Source: Gonatopus flavifemur (lineage: Eukaryota; Arthropoda; Insecta; Hymenoptera; Dryinidae). From it: a DNA stretch of 64,000 nt. The notes beneath the pieces are model-generated. The model worked only from the letters and a program-made list of their open reading frames with translations, was not told where the DNA came from and ran no database searches. The DNA lies in the NCBI GenBank assembly GCA_018340375.1, contig JAFFJZ010000002.1, positions 10,124,001 through 10,188,000 of the forward strand, written 5' to 3'. A program made the translations under genes and the position numbers. Position 1 is the stretch's first letter, and every line of letters begins with the position of its first letter. Of this stretch, positions 11,638-22,900 are shown piece by piece.

Positions 11638-11764
11638 ACAGTCTTATTTGAAAAATGATTATAGTGATCCCAAGACTGTTTTTCTTGGGTACATTACATT
11701 CATTATAAACTTTCTTAGAACTCTTGTGCTATCTGGGGAGCGCTATTTTATCGCTAGTTGAGAA

Positions 11765-12147
11765 TCCGATTGAACCGATTGATTCCTATTGATTCCGATG
11801 CAGAAACTCAATTCAAACCGATAAAAAAGATGAAATGAATGGATTTGAATTGTGTTTCTGCATTGAAATCGATACACGGAAAGACCGAATCTATCAATAT
11901 TTAGAAAAATTACTGTCAATTTAGGGAAAACGAGGATCGCTGGAAAATATTCGTAGGGAGTCTACTAAAAATTCGTAGTCGATGTATCAACAATTGATAG
12001 TTTCACTGTGAAAAATAATTTCACTGTGAATTTTTCAGCGATCCTCTTTTTCCCTAAATTGACAGTCATTTTTCTGAACGTTGATAAATTCTTCCTGAAT
12101 ATTGATAGACTCGGTCTTTCCGTGTAGGAATCAATCGGTTCAATGGG
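11765..12147. mobile_element. Old palindromic element split by a younger TA-flanked MITE
   Basis: The outer arms, GAACCGATTGATTCC (from about 11771) and GGAATCAATCGGTTC (from 12127), are complementary. The inner halves pair through GCAGAAAC...GTTTCTGC. A second element, 11875-12124, sits near the right arm. It starts CACGGAAAGACCGA, ends TCGGTCTTTCCGTG, and is flanked by TA on both sides (11873-11874 and 12125-12126). The inner element is itself a foldback, with arms containing TGTCAATTTAGGGAAAA and the complement. Confidence 0.7.
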
Positions 12148-12580
12148 ATTTTTTGACCAGAGATGGTATTCATACGATCTCTTGTGATTCAAAATGCAAT
12201 TGTAAGTACTTTCAAGTGAATAATTATTTAAACGAAGATTTGTGTGGAGACATGGAACCTTAATAGCATTTTGCGCGCAAATGTAAGCGATTCACGTACA
12301 AATCGAGTTAATGAATCGCTAGCAAAGTCGGATCCATGTGCGTCGCTTTCTGTTGATGAAACTGCAAGCCATCGCGCTCATACGTGAGCGTGATTGCTAT
12401 TTGCGTGCATATGGCGAGTGATAGTATTATTTGCCAGCAAAACATTGGTGAACTGCGCGCATAAAGACGCGGCTCTCGAGGCTCAAACTTTGCGCGCACA
12501 GAATGTTATCTGAGAATGTAATTGTAGAAAATATGTTTATATAACACTAGTCAACAGCCATTTTTGTGCCTGAGGTTTGA

Positions 12581-12797
12581 GAACTGATTCGGAGTACTTT
12601 TAGAGCACTGAATACGGAAATAATAGCAGATTTGTTGGATTAGTTCGTTTTTTTATAATTTTTAATTTATAAAATTCATTAATTATATGGATTTTATATG
12701 AAAATTATTTATCAAAGATGATAAAAAGTAAGCTAATCCAAGAAATGCGACATTCGGTCCGCATTCAACACTACAAAAGCACTCCGAATCAGTTGCC
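12581..12797. repeat. Palindromic element
   Basis: Left arm GAACTGATTCGGAGTACTTT and right arm AAAGCACTCCGAATCAGTTG are inverted copies. Inside them, TTGGATTAG and CTAATCCAA pair as well. The central loop is an AT-rich run. No gene is present. Confidence 0.6.
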
Positions 12798-12961
12798 AGA
12801 TCTCGGATACCAGAGAAAACATTTTTTTGTTGACTTGTGCAATTCAAATTTGCTACCAAAAATGTAGCATTTCACTCACACGTGAATGGGGACTTCCGGC
12901 AACTTCCAGCCTTCTCTTCGTCACAAGGATTTTGATCAATCCCCTATTCATTGTATAATAC

Positions 12962-13099
12962 CCAGACAGCACACAATAATTCCAAATGAATTCTGAAAAA
13001 CGAACTGTTGGAGAATCTTCAAGAACCCTTTGTATTCTGCAAGAGTTCTTCAAGAGTTCTTTTTTCAGAATTTATTTGAAATTTTTGTCTTCTGTCTGG
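12962..13099. mobile_element. MITE of the CCAGACAGCACA family
   Basis: It starts CCAGACAGCACACAATAATT and ends TCTTCTGTCTGG, and the arms pair over most of 138 bp (AATTCTGAAAAACGAACT against its diverged complement). Other members share the end: 15786-15861, 17778-17973 and 22830-22938. Single-ended fragments lie near 13204, 20219, 20885 and 21775. Confidence 0.65.
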
Positions 13100-13283
13100 A
13101 GTAGATGTCAATGTGTTGGCCCAACCATTTGAATCTCAAGGTTCATTTTCAGTGAATCGTCAATGTGATTCCGCTGAATCTCACAATAAAATTGAGGAAA
13201 ATCAGACAGCACAGAAGCATTACTGATGAATTATCTGAAAATAGTTCTTTTTTACTCTTTTAGATCTCGCCTAATATTGTTTG

Positions 13284-13494
13284 TACGGAGAAAACTGGGA
13301 TAGTAAAATATAGACGGACCGAACATTTGGTCCCTACAATCAATCGTATCGTTATTCTAACTGAACGCATTGTTGATTCAACTAAGCGTATCGTAATTTC
13401 GATTGAGCCGTTTAGTTATTTTGATTGCGCAGTTTGGTCTGTTCATATTTTACTATTCGCTTAGTGATTATCAATATTCCTTTTTCTCCGTGTA
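13284..13494. mobile_element. MITE with CGGAGAAAA/TTTTTCTCCG ends
   Basis: The ends ACGGAGAAAACTGGGATAGT and the complementary ACTATTCGC...TTTTTCTCCGTG are inverted. Inside, AGACGGACCGAAC and its complement also pair. It belongs with the other CACKG-type, TA-associated elements of the window. The left terminus has lost one base relative to the family. Confidence 0.6.
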
Positions 13495-13959
13495 AAAATT
13501 CTACAATCGTGAAAGAGCTCAAAAAGAATCTTCCTCTAGGATTTATTGGTTCGATTCTTCTGTAACTATTCTATTTTTCCCACGACAACAAAAATCACCC
13601 TGTGTGGTTTTTCCAGCCATGCACAGTTGGAAATTTTGTGTTACATTCAACACATTTTACATGTCCCAAACGGTCCACACAAATTTTTGTGTCGATTCAA
13701 CATAATGTGTTTGTGTTAGTTAGTAACTCAAGCTTGATGTGAATAATATGACATAAAAGGATACTGATTAAGTTTTGATTGGAATTTCCGATCGTGTAAA
13801 TTCAACACATGAGTATTGTTAAATGAAATTAAAAATAAGTCCTGAATTAATAGTTAATAAATGTAGTTTATGAATTTTTTTTACGTCAATTAAATGTGAA
13901 AATCGCATTTTTGTGTGTGTTAAAACAATGTGTAAGAATAAATTGAGAAAAATAGTCTT

Positions 13960-14036
13960 CAATGAGAATTGAACACGGATCGTCGAGACTGGACGTTGAA
14001 GCTCTATCACTCAACCCACCCCTGGTTACTTGGATA
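13960..14036 (-). other. tRNA-like segment (possible SINE head)
   Basis: Read on the minus strand, the segment has GGTTGAGTGATAGAGC followed about 40 bases later by GTGTTCAATTCTC. These resemble degenerate A and B boxes of a tRNA. No clean acceptor stem or anticodon loop can be drawn, so this is at best a tRNA-derived SINE remnant. Confidence 0.25.
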
Positions 14037-15318
14037 CACTGAGAAAAAAAAGTCATTACATCAAAGAAATACATTTTTTTGAATCTGGCTCTCATTGAAC
14101 TGAATACATGTCCTGTCAAACAATGATGATTCAATAGAAATAATGAATTCTTTCGTTAAATGAAAGATATTATTTTACTGAATTCAGTTTCCTCCAATCC
14201 AAGAAACATTTCATTGACACAAAGATTAATTCTTTGGATTAGTCAGACCGCGAAGTGCAAGGCATGATTCTAATTTCATTCAAAAACGATTGAAAATTCA
14301 ATAACTTATTTCTTCAATTTTATTACGTCACGTTTTGTAGGAAAAGCTCGAATTTTCAATTCAAGGTGTACAGATTTGTTAATAACAACGTTTTCGAATC
14401 AATACTATACTGCTTGGAATGAAAGTAATATTTGGTAAGCATGATTTTGTATTTCTTTAAATCCACAGAATGATTTTTATATTCAAATGATTTCATTCAT
14501 CGATATGAAAGTATGTGCAATTGATTCTAAAGAAAATTCAGTAAGATAAAGAAATGGATTTTCGAAATCACGTTACGTTTTAGTTACTTAGACGACTTTC
14601 GGTTGGTTCTCGCAAGGTGTAGTCACTTTCTCACAAGTTCTCTTTCGACAGTATGGTTTGTATATAAAGAATTAATCACTCTGTCTTCTTAGTAAGTATT
14701 ACTTCATCCAAATAAATATTTCTTTCAGATTATGGCATTGAATTACAGGTCCCGCATGGAGTGATAGGCACTATTCGCCTAACAGACGGTATGACTGAAC
14801 GATCAATGAAGTCTCATTTGATCCAAAGTGCTCAGAATTCCCGGTTATCAACAGATTAAAGGAACACCAGAGTGGACTATGAAAGCTTTACAAGTGTGAT
14901 GATTTTTTTTTACAGAAAAAATCTGATATTGTGCTCAATGACTTCTGAAACATCATTTATTGAATCAGGATGGAATTCACGAAGTCAAAAAAGAACATCT
15001 TGAAGTTGATGATTTATTTCGATGGATTGAAAATTTTCCTAATTGATTCAAAAACTTTCTTTTTTGAATGTTTGAGTGGTTTCATTCCTCCGAAGAAATG
15101 ATTAATTGAATCACAGTAGGTTTATTTTCACTGAAGAAAGGGTATTTGATTCAAAGAAATGTTTCTTCAGGCGCAAGAATTTCAGATTTGAATACATTGT
15201 TTGCATGAATACTCAGATTGATAAGTCCCATGAAATGATTTCATTGTCACTATTGCATGAATTCATTTCCTTGGCCGGAAGAAATATTCATTACGGTCAT
15301 GACTTTTTTTGCTCAGTG
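14037..15318. mobile_element. Long palindromic MITE of about 1.3 kb
   Basis: The inverted ends are CACTGAGAAAAAAAAGTCAT and, read in reverse from the right, CACTGAGCAAAAAAAGTCAT. The arms continue inward for some hundred bases (ATCAAAGAAATA, TTCATTGACA and complements), then a non-palindromic centre follows. TA precedes the left end. The longest ORF inside (79 codons at 15106-15345) has no known motif and lies in an arm, so I do not call it a gene. Confidence 0.6.
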
Positions 15319-15785
15319 TTCAATAGAATGAATATGAATGAATAGTTTTCGCAACGAGTACCAAAGTTACACGTACGTGGAACTTTCATCAAAAAGTATC
15401 TCCCACCACTGGGGATCTTCCCTTGAGACTTGAGGATAACACAATTCTTTCATTTTAACACTTCTCTCCACTTGTTTGAATGATTTCACATTATAAATCA
15501 GTTGAGATCTGATTACACAAGGAGCGTCTGTAGAAGTTACACATGTTTCTGTTGAATATTTAACAGAAAATTCATGACACACGGATTTTCTAACAAATTT
15601 ACACAAAATTTCCAACTGTGTGTATTCACAACTCACTTTGAATTCAATGAATTTTTTGTTGAATTTATTTTATCCAAAATCTTTATGAATTTAGATTATC
15701 GAGTTGCGCTGTCCAGAATAATTCACAGTTTTCCGCAGCTCATAATAAATTGATCATTACTATGATGAAAATGCAGCGTATGGAC

Positions 15786-15861
15786 CCACACAGCACACTA
15801 ATTTGGGGAGAATTCAACATGAATGCATTGAGAACTCTTTCTGAACTGTGGTGCTGTGTGG
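15786..15861. mobile_element. Short MITE of the CCAGACAGCACA family
   Basis: Only 76 bp, with inverted ends CCACACAGCAC and GTGCTGTGTGG. The interior AATTCAACATGAATGCATTG is shared in style with the longer relatives. It looks like an internally deleted copy. Confidence 0.55.
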
Positions 15862-16129
15862 AGAGCGACACGAAAGGGTAAACGAAACAGTATCTGGGTA
15901 CGAAAAAAGTAGAAATTGAAATGTTTTTACGCTTCATCTGTTCCAATATTTGCCTCCGTGAATGTTAATGGAATTTGAATCCTCAGTTGTTAAAGACCCA
16001 AACTCTTGCAGTACATTCTTCAAACGATGTTTTTAGTTTCAAGGAGTTGATTTGAAAAGATAAACACCGATGATTTATCAGAATTCGTGAGTTGAAACTT
16101 TTGTTTCGTTTCTATAAACGATTCAAACT

Positions 16130-16268
16130 AGAGATGCACGATATTTCACGATATCGATATTTCTTATAGAAATTTTGTCGAATTTATATTGAATTTTATA
16201 AAATATCGATTGAAACTTTATGAAAATTGTATATAAAATATCGATCCCGTGAAATATTGTGCATCTCT
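16130..16268. mobile_element. MITE of the AGAGATGCAC family, copy 2, with perfect 10-bp duplication
   Basis: It starts AGAGATGCACGATATTTCAC and ends GTGAAATATTGTGCATCTCT. It is flanked by perfect 10-bp direct repeats GATTCAAACT at 16120-16129 and 16269-16278. A 9-11 bp duplication is typical of the Mutator (MULE) superfamily. The interior matches copy 1 (TATAGAAATTTTGTCGAATT, ATATAAAATATCGATCCCGT). There is no coding capacity. Confidence 0.85.
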
Positions 16269-16914
16269 GATTCAAACTTCAGGAATATCTGCAGCAAGCG
16301 AAAATTTTCATCAAGGTAACAGTTCCTGGTGAAAATGAAGCGACGAAAGTGTGAGAAAAAGGTCATCTAAACGTCACGGAGAATAATTTGGCGTAATTTA
16401 GGAGGGAATTGGAACATTCTCACGCTTCATTTGCTTCAACACCCGCGTCTTTCACTTTTGGATTTTCACCAGGGTTGATGTCAAATTCGTTTCAAGGTAC
16501 TCATTCTCCAGTGGAATTTTTGATCTCTATATCCCAAATGGAACAATTCTCGAAATTATATATAAATTATATATAAGCTATATATAAACTTTTTGTAATT
16601 TCAGAGACCTTAGGTATGAAATGTGCTGAGGGCCTTAAGGAGTCTTAAAGCGGCCCTGGTTGAAGCGATCAACCGCCCTAACGGAAAGATTCTATATACC
16701 TTCCGTCATTCGAAACTTGAAACAGATTTCATGGGAACAAGCCTGATCGTCGTATAGTTGAATTCTTCAATGAGTTCCTCGGTGCAGTTGTGCTGCAACC
16801 ACGGATCTATTTAAAGCTTATGACGCGTGCGCGTATTTATTACGTGTGTGAGCTCAAAGTATTACGCTCACTATGAATCAAACTGCACCAGTCTCGTGCA
16901 TCCCAGCGGGAAAG

Positions 16915-19900
16915 ATGTCAAAAGCAAAGAAGGTGTTAGATGAAGCACGTGAAATTCAAAATCCCGAGTTGGATCTCGCGGATAAGGGTATCAGTAGTTT
17001 CGAAGAAATGCCTGGATTACGTGAGTACATTTAAATTCTACACCTTTTGCTGTATTACCAAATTTGGTAACTTGTCGCGACTGGTTTTTTGGAGCAACAG
17101 AAATACACGGTGGCCATTTGTCATCCGATTGTTGATGGGCGTGTACGCGCGTGCGCGATAAATCTAAACAATGCTGCATTCTTTGACATTTAAAAAGTAA
17201 ACACGGCATGATCGTTCCCTTCGAATCCTGCCCACTCAAAATCTTATTGCTAAATAGGAAAAGGAGTACTTTTACAATAAGGAAAAACTATCCTTGCATG
17301 ATCAAGCACTTCTGATTTCAGTGACTTGAAATTTGGTTAGGATAACCAGGAAAACAACAAAAACACGGAAATCTGGTTGTGGCAACTAGATAAAATGTTC
17401 AAAGTGACAATAATAAGAATCGATTTATGTTCTTTTGTCCACAGTACAGCTCCATATATTGTGTCTTTCATCACATATATGGCGTTCCCTATAACTGTGG
17501 AGAGAAAAGTGCTGTATTCGCTATGTTCTTGGATTTTAATTTTTGGATTCTTGAACACACTGTACAGCTACAAAACTGTAATGAGATCAACCTTAGGAGA
17601 TTTTTATTGATGATCAATATCAGTTTTTATTACCTCACTCTCGAATATCATTATTCGTTTTGTTAAAATTTCGAAGCAAAACAAGAAAATGATTCATAGT
17701 ATATTTTTGGATATTCAAAGTTAATTGAATTTTTTTATAAATCTTAATATTCTGAAGATGGGAAGAGTACCCAACAACCCAAACAGCACAAATGATCATT
17801 TTGAATTCACAAAAAACTTCTGAAAGAATTTCTTGAACAGTCCCCGTGAATATGAATTCGTGATATGAATTCTTTCTGAAGATTAAGTTCATTCTGAATT
17901 CAAACGATTCATAATAAATTCATGTTTACTGTCATAACGGGAGCTCTTTGCGGGGACTTTTGTGCTGTATAGGAAGATTCACGATTATTTAAAATTTCGT
18001 ATGGCGAGGAGTTTTCAGTAGAAATCAAGCACATGAAAAAAAATCGATTGAAATGCATTAATTACAGTAATTTAATACAAACTTTGTAAGAATAAATTTC
18101 ACAAATAACCCCAAGAAAACATGAAGTTTTAAAGAACGTTCAATATAGGGATATTAAAATTGAAGGTCCATTGGACATTCCATGAAAGTGAATTCACATA
18201 CAATGGACGTGAATTTGAAACTAGAAAGTTTTTGTTCTTTTGGGGTGAAACTCTTATTCGCCTTACTCTAATTGTTAATCATGAACATTTATATTTTCAG
18301 TGAATATGATCAGTGTAACCAGACTTACGCTAAGTCACAATAAAATTCAAGGTAAATAATACTATTCCTTCGAACTCCTCGAATAAATATACAATAATTT
18401 CTACTGATTTTTCATTCCTACAGCGATACCTCCAGGTCTTGCAAATCTAGTCAATCTAGAGATATTGAATCTCTTCAACAACCATATCACAGAGCTTCCC
18501 ATTTCCCTGTCACAGATGCCAAAATTGAGAATTTTGAATGTGGGGTGAGTAACGAGTCGTTTTAACGAGTATACCATATCGAACAAACTATTTTCATTGA
18601 AAATTTTTGATCTAGTATGAATAGATTGGATGCCCTTCCGCGTGGATTCGGAGCATTTCCAGTATTAGAGGTGTTGGATTTAACGTATAATAATCTCAGT
18701 GAAAAGAATTTACCAGGAAACTTTTTCATGATGGGTAAATGAGAAAGAACAACTTAATTTCCAGAACTTGAAATATTGAAAACGTATTGATTCATTCGTT
18801 TACACAGAAACTCTGAGAGCACTGTATTTGGCTGATAATGATTTCGAATATTTACCACCTGAGATCGGGCAGTTGAAAAATCTTCAAATTGTAAGGGTTT
18901 GAGATTATTAATTTCACTAACGACATATCTTCAAGGTGATGACATAAAACTTGTATTTGCAGCTTGTGTTGCGAGAAAACGATCTTATCGAACTTCCTAA
19001 AGAAATTGGAGAACTCACACGTCTCAGGGAACTTCACATCCAAGGAAATCGGCTGACTGTTTTACCTCCAGAAATAGGTAATTATACATGTAATATGTGA
19101 ATTTCCTTTACAAATGTACTTGTGTCGAATTTCAACAGTGTGTAATGCTGAAAATTCAACTGCTTTAGCAAATAATTCACAGCTTTAGCCTGAACAATTG
19201 GCTGTCGTAGCAAATTACCCAGATAATATGATTACTGGCGTTTTAATGGACCGCCGATTGTCCGGCAGTGCCGTTGAAGAGCCGTCACTGGTCCTTTGAA
19301 ATACCAGCAGAGTCGTGTTTGCTGGGGATGTACATGGATAAGCTTCTGCATGCAAAATTGGTTTGTTAGCGATATTACATTTCGCTGTTCAAATGAATTT
19401 TGTTTTCTCCATCAATGAATATGAATGTAAGTTCAAAAATATAACATTATATACGTTTTTTTGCATTTCAGGAAACTTGGATTTGGTGAGCAATAAAGCG
19501 GTTTTTAGAATGGAATTCAATCCATGGGTAACACCAATTGGAGATCAACTTCAAGTCGGCATTTCCCACGTTATGGATTATATCCGTTCAGAAACATATA
19601 GATAGTGAGTATCACATACAAAACTGACTAATATGCGTCTCGTATATCACAACCACCGATCGCCGGATATTTCTCCGTCGCTTCTTCGTTCCTCTACCTT
19701 ATATTCACGTCTTCCTATTATCCACCTCGCTTCGACGAAGATGCGATTTGGTGGACATCGGTGGATGAGCTGTTAGGGATAACTACCTCAAATCGCTCTA
19801 CAAATATTCCAAAATATATTTCAAACATTTTTTAAATATTAATTTGAATAGATATAACATCAATTTGTCCAGCGAGTATTCCGTGGAGATAGATATAGAA

Positions 19901-22900
19901 TTGAGATTAGAGAAAGTATAATTTTTCAAGAACAAATTTGAGCCGCAGTGACAAGAACATAACTTCATATAAAAATATATTTCAAATCATACTCTTAGCC
20001 CAAGCAACATATCTTGGAATGGAAGTACCGATTGATGTTATATTTGACGTGAGTCAGTACTTTTATCTTGACTCTGGAGACACGTTGAAAACATTTTGAT
20101 GTCATTCTGATGAATGTGCAGTACTTGGATAGGTTTTGGTGCTGAAATCTTAAACGTTTCTCATTGTTTTCTTCTGAAGATTGTCAGAATTATCCTGAAC
20201 CTCATTATAGAACGAATCCCCAGACGGAACACAAGAATCCCTAATGAATTCTAACAAAAAAGAACTCCTTCTGAACTTTTCAAAACTTGCAAAATTCTTA
20301 ACGAATTTCGAAAAGATTTCAATTGAAGTTGTGAATCTCTTGAAAGTCTTTGGGAAGTTCTGAAAAGATTCCTCCTTGATTCTTCTAGAATTTGAAGAAT
20401 TCCCAGCAGGAGTTTATTTTTCAGACTTCATTGGTAGTTCTTGTACACAAACTGGGTCTTCGGCGATTTTCTAATCAAAACCAATTCAAATGCTCATTTG
20501 ACATCCATTGCTCTATTGAAAAACATCAACATCGAGTTGATTGTGTAGGAATTATACTCAAATCAGTGTCAATTGATGAAATATAACACATATCTGAGCC
20601 CGCGTAGAAAAAGTTGATATGGCAAGGATTTCAGAAAAATCTGGCTAAAAGTCTGGTTGCAAGGAAAGATCTTGGTGAGAGTCTTTTCGAAAAGTACGGG
20701 GTATGGGACTCTCCCATACTGTTTGTTAGTATCTCAGGAATATAGGAGAGTCCTGAATCCCGCACTCTTTGAAAAGACTCTCACCAAGATCTTTCCCAAA
20801 TCGCTCCATTACTTTCGCAACCTTGATACCAGACTTTTAACCAAATTTTTCTGAAATCCCTGTCATACTAATCTCTACACGGGAGTGAAGACAGCACAAA
20901 TCAGAAATAAAATTCTAAAACCAAATTGTTGGACGCATACACATATCAAAAAATGGTTATGTAAGGTCAAATTTCTAATCTAGTGGACATCTAAAAGATA
21001 ATGTAGAGGAAATTCTCTGAGAGTTCTGAAAATGTTCCAGAGACATGTTGCGGTGTTTAGGCTTCCATGCAATCCGCGTAGTCAAGGCAATTCAGGGCGA
21101 CTTATTTGTTTTTTCCTCAGTCAGAAGTAGCTGAAGACCAACAGTGGAAATATATGCTGTAATTATAATTGTACTATATTCCACTAAAAATAGTAGCAGC
21201 AGAATTTCATCATGCATTGGGAATTTCTCACCTGAAAGGCAGAGGAATTTCTCAAAGTGATGGAAAAGTTTCCTATTTAGGGTTTCGCACGAGACTCGCG
21301 TCAAAGACAGATAAAATAGTTACCAATAATTATTCCAATCTCTTGAAATATCAAGATGATCAAGATTATTTAACAGCACAAATGGAATCAATGAAATGAG
21401 GTGGAACCTTGATCATTCAAACAAAATTAGCAGAGATATATGTCGAAATATGCAACAAGACCTGCACCGAGACCGATACCGAGACTAGTTCCGAGACTGA
21501 GAGAATATCTTATCTCTCTGATGAAATGCGAAATGCATGATTTTTTTTTTATTTATTACAGAGGCTTGATTCCCGTCTAAAAATTTTACGTCTTTTTTTT
21601 TCAGAAAAATATATAGAGATAATTTTTTTTTTTTTTCATTTTTTGATGAGAGATGAAGCCCTACCCCTGATGATGAATTTCTGATGATGAAATAAATCCA
21701 CCATTGAAGTGACGAAACTCCCCCATGAATTTGAGTAAATTTTGATTACATTGTACATCCTGCAAAATCGGAATCACACAGCACAAAGACTTCTCAAAGA
21801 TACTTCAAACTATCTTGCAAATGAAAATTCTTGAAGGTATTACATATTATAGTTTTCTGAAAGAAATTTTATGCAACACATCCAGAATAATTTCACCTCG
21901 GTGGAAAAACCCGATGAGGAACGGAATAAACTTCGGATAGATGTATTCGGGCGCGAATACGGTTTTTGCGATCATTCTTTATTCGATTCCATCCGGATCC
22001 TATCGGGATTTTGGTACTGGAGATTTTTTGAAATTCCGCATGAAATTCAGATTGAATCCATTTGGTTCCTTGCTTGGGTTTCATTCGGGATTCCAAAAAA
22101 TATCCCGATAGTACTAGATAATCACTGCAAAACTTCCCTGCTTCAAAAATCCGATTCAAACCTATTAACTGATCAATCAGTATGAATCAGATTTTTGTCC
22201 AGGAATTTTCCTGTTTGATCTTATTCAAATCTAATCGGTTCGAATAGGAAATTTTTACTCAATGGGATATAGTCAGTAAGTTCGAATGTACATGATTTGA
22301 ACTTCCTGATGATTATATCTCATTGAGTAAAAATTTCTTATTCAAACCAATTAGATTTGGATAAGATCAAATAGAAAAATTTCTGGACAAAAATCTGATA
22401 ATTACGGATGAAAATCTGATCCGCATACAATTGATTCGAATTTTCATTCGGGCTTTATCTGTATTTTATCCGGTTTTTTTTTACCAAGGAAGAAGTGAGT
22501 TGTTCTTGTTATTCTCACGGCAAGAACATTCCCAATAACCATTCCATGTCTGAAAGATATCTTTTAGATCCGAAATGTATTTAAAAGATGTCTTTCGAAT
22601 ATGAATTGTTTATTGGGTTGAGGCTCTGTGGGAAGAGATCCAAGGCACAAACCTGGGTTCGTGAGAATCCCACCCTATTCCAAATGTCCGACAGATGTCC
22701 GATGATTTGAGCGGTTTTTGTCCCAGGCATGATGATTTCCGACAGAACCAGACAGAATTTTGACCGGAATCTGTCAGGATCTGTCGGACATTTTTAATAG
22801 GGCACCCATTCAGGAAATATGAGTTATATCCCTAACAGCACAATGTGTCTCTGGGAGGTTTTCTGAACGTTCAGAAAACCTCTCCTACGTTCTATAAACC

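Larger units (their letters stand above)
8408..16914. other. Gene-free interval between RNASEH2B and Rsu1, rich in MITEs
   Basis: The two flanking genes start at the edges and run outward. No recognisable exon lies between. The open frames here are short and carry no family motif. The DNA is mainly palindromic elements (listed separately) separated by AT-rich filler. A direct repeat of TTTCTGTCCTAGAA occurs near 9762 and 9905 inside a Y-rich stretch (9700-9960). 12260-12520 is locally GC-richer, with GCGCGC words near both ends. Confidence 0.6.

Noticed and set aside
21893..22185. ORFs of 104 (plus) and 88 (minus) codons in the Rsu1 intron
   Set aside because: They lie within a palindromic composite element, and the translations have no domain.
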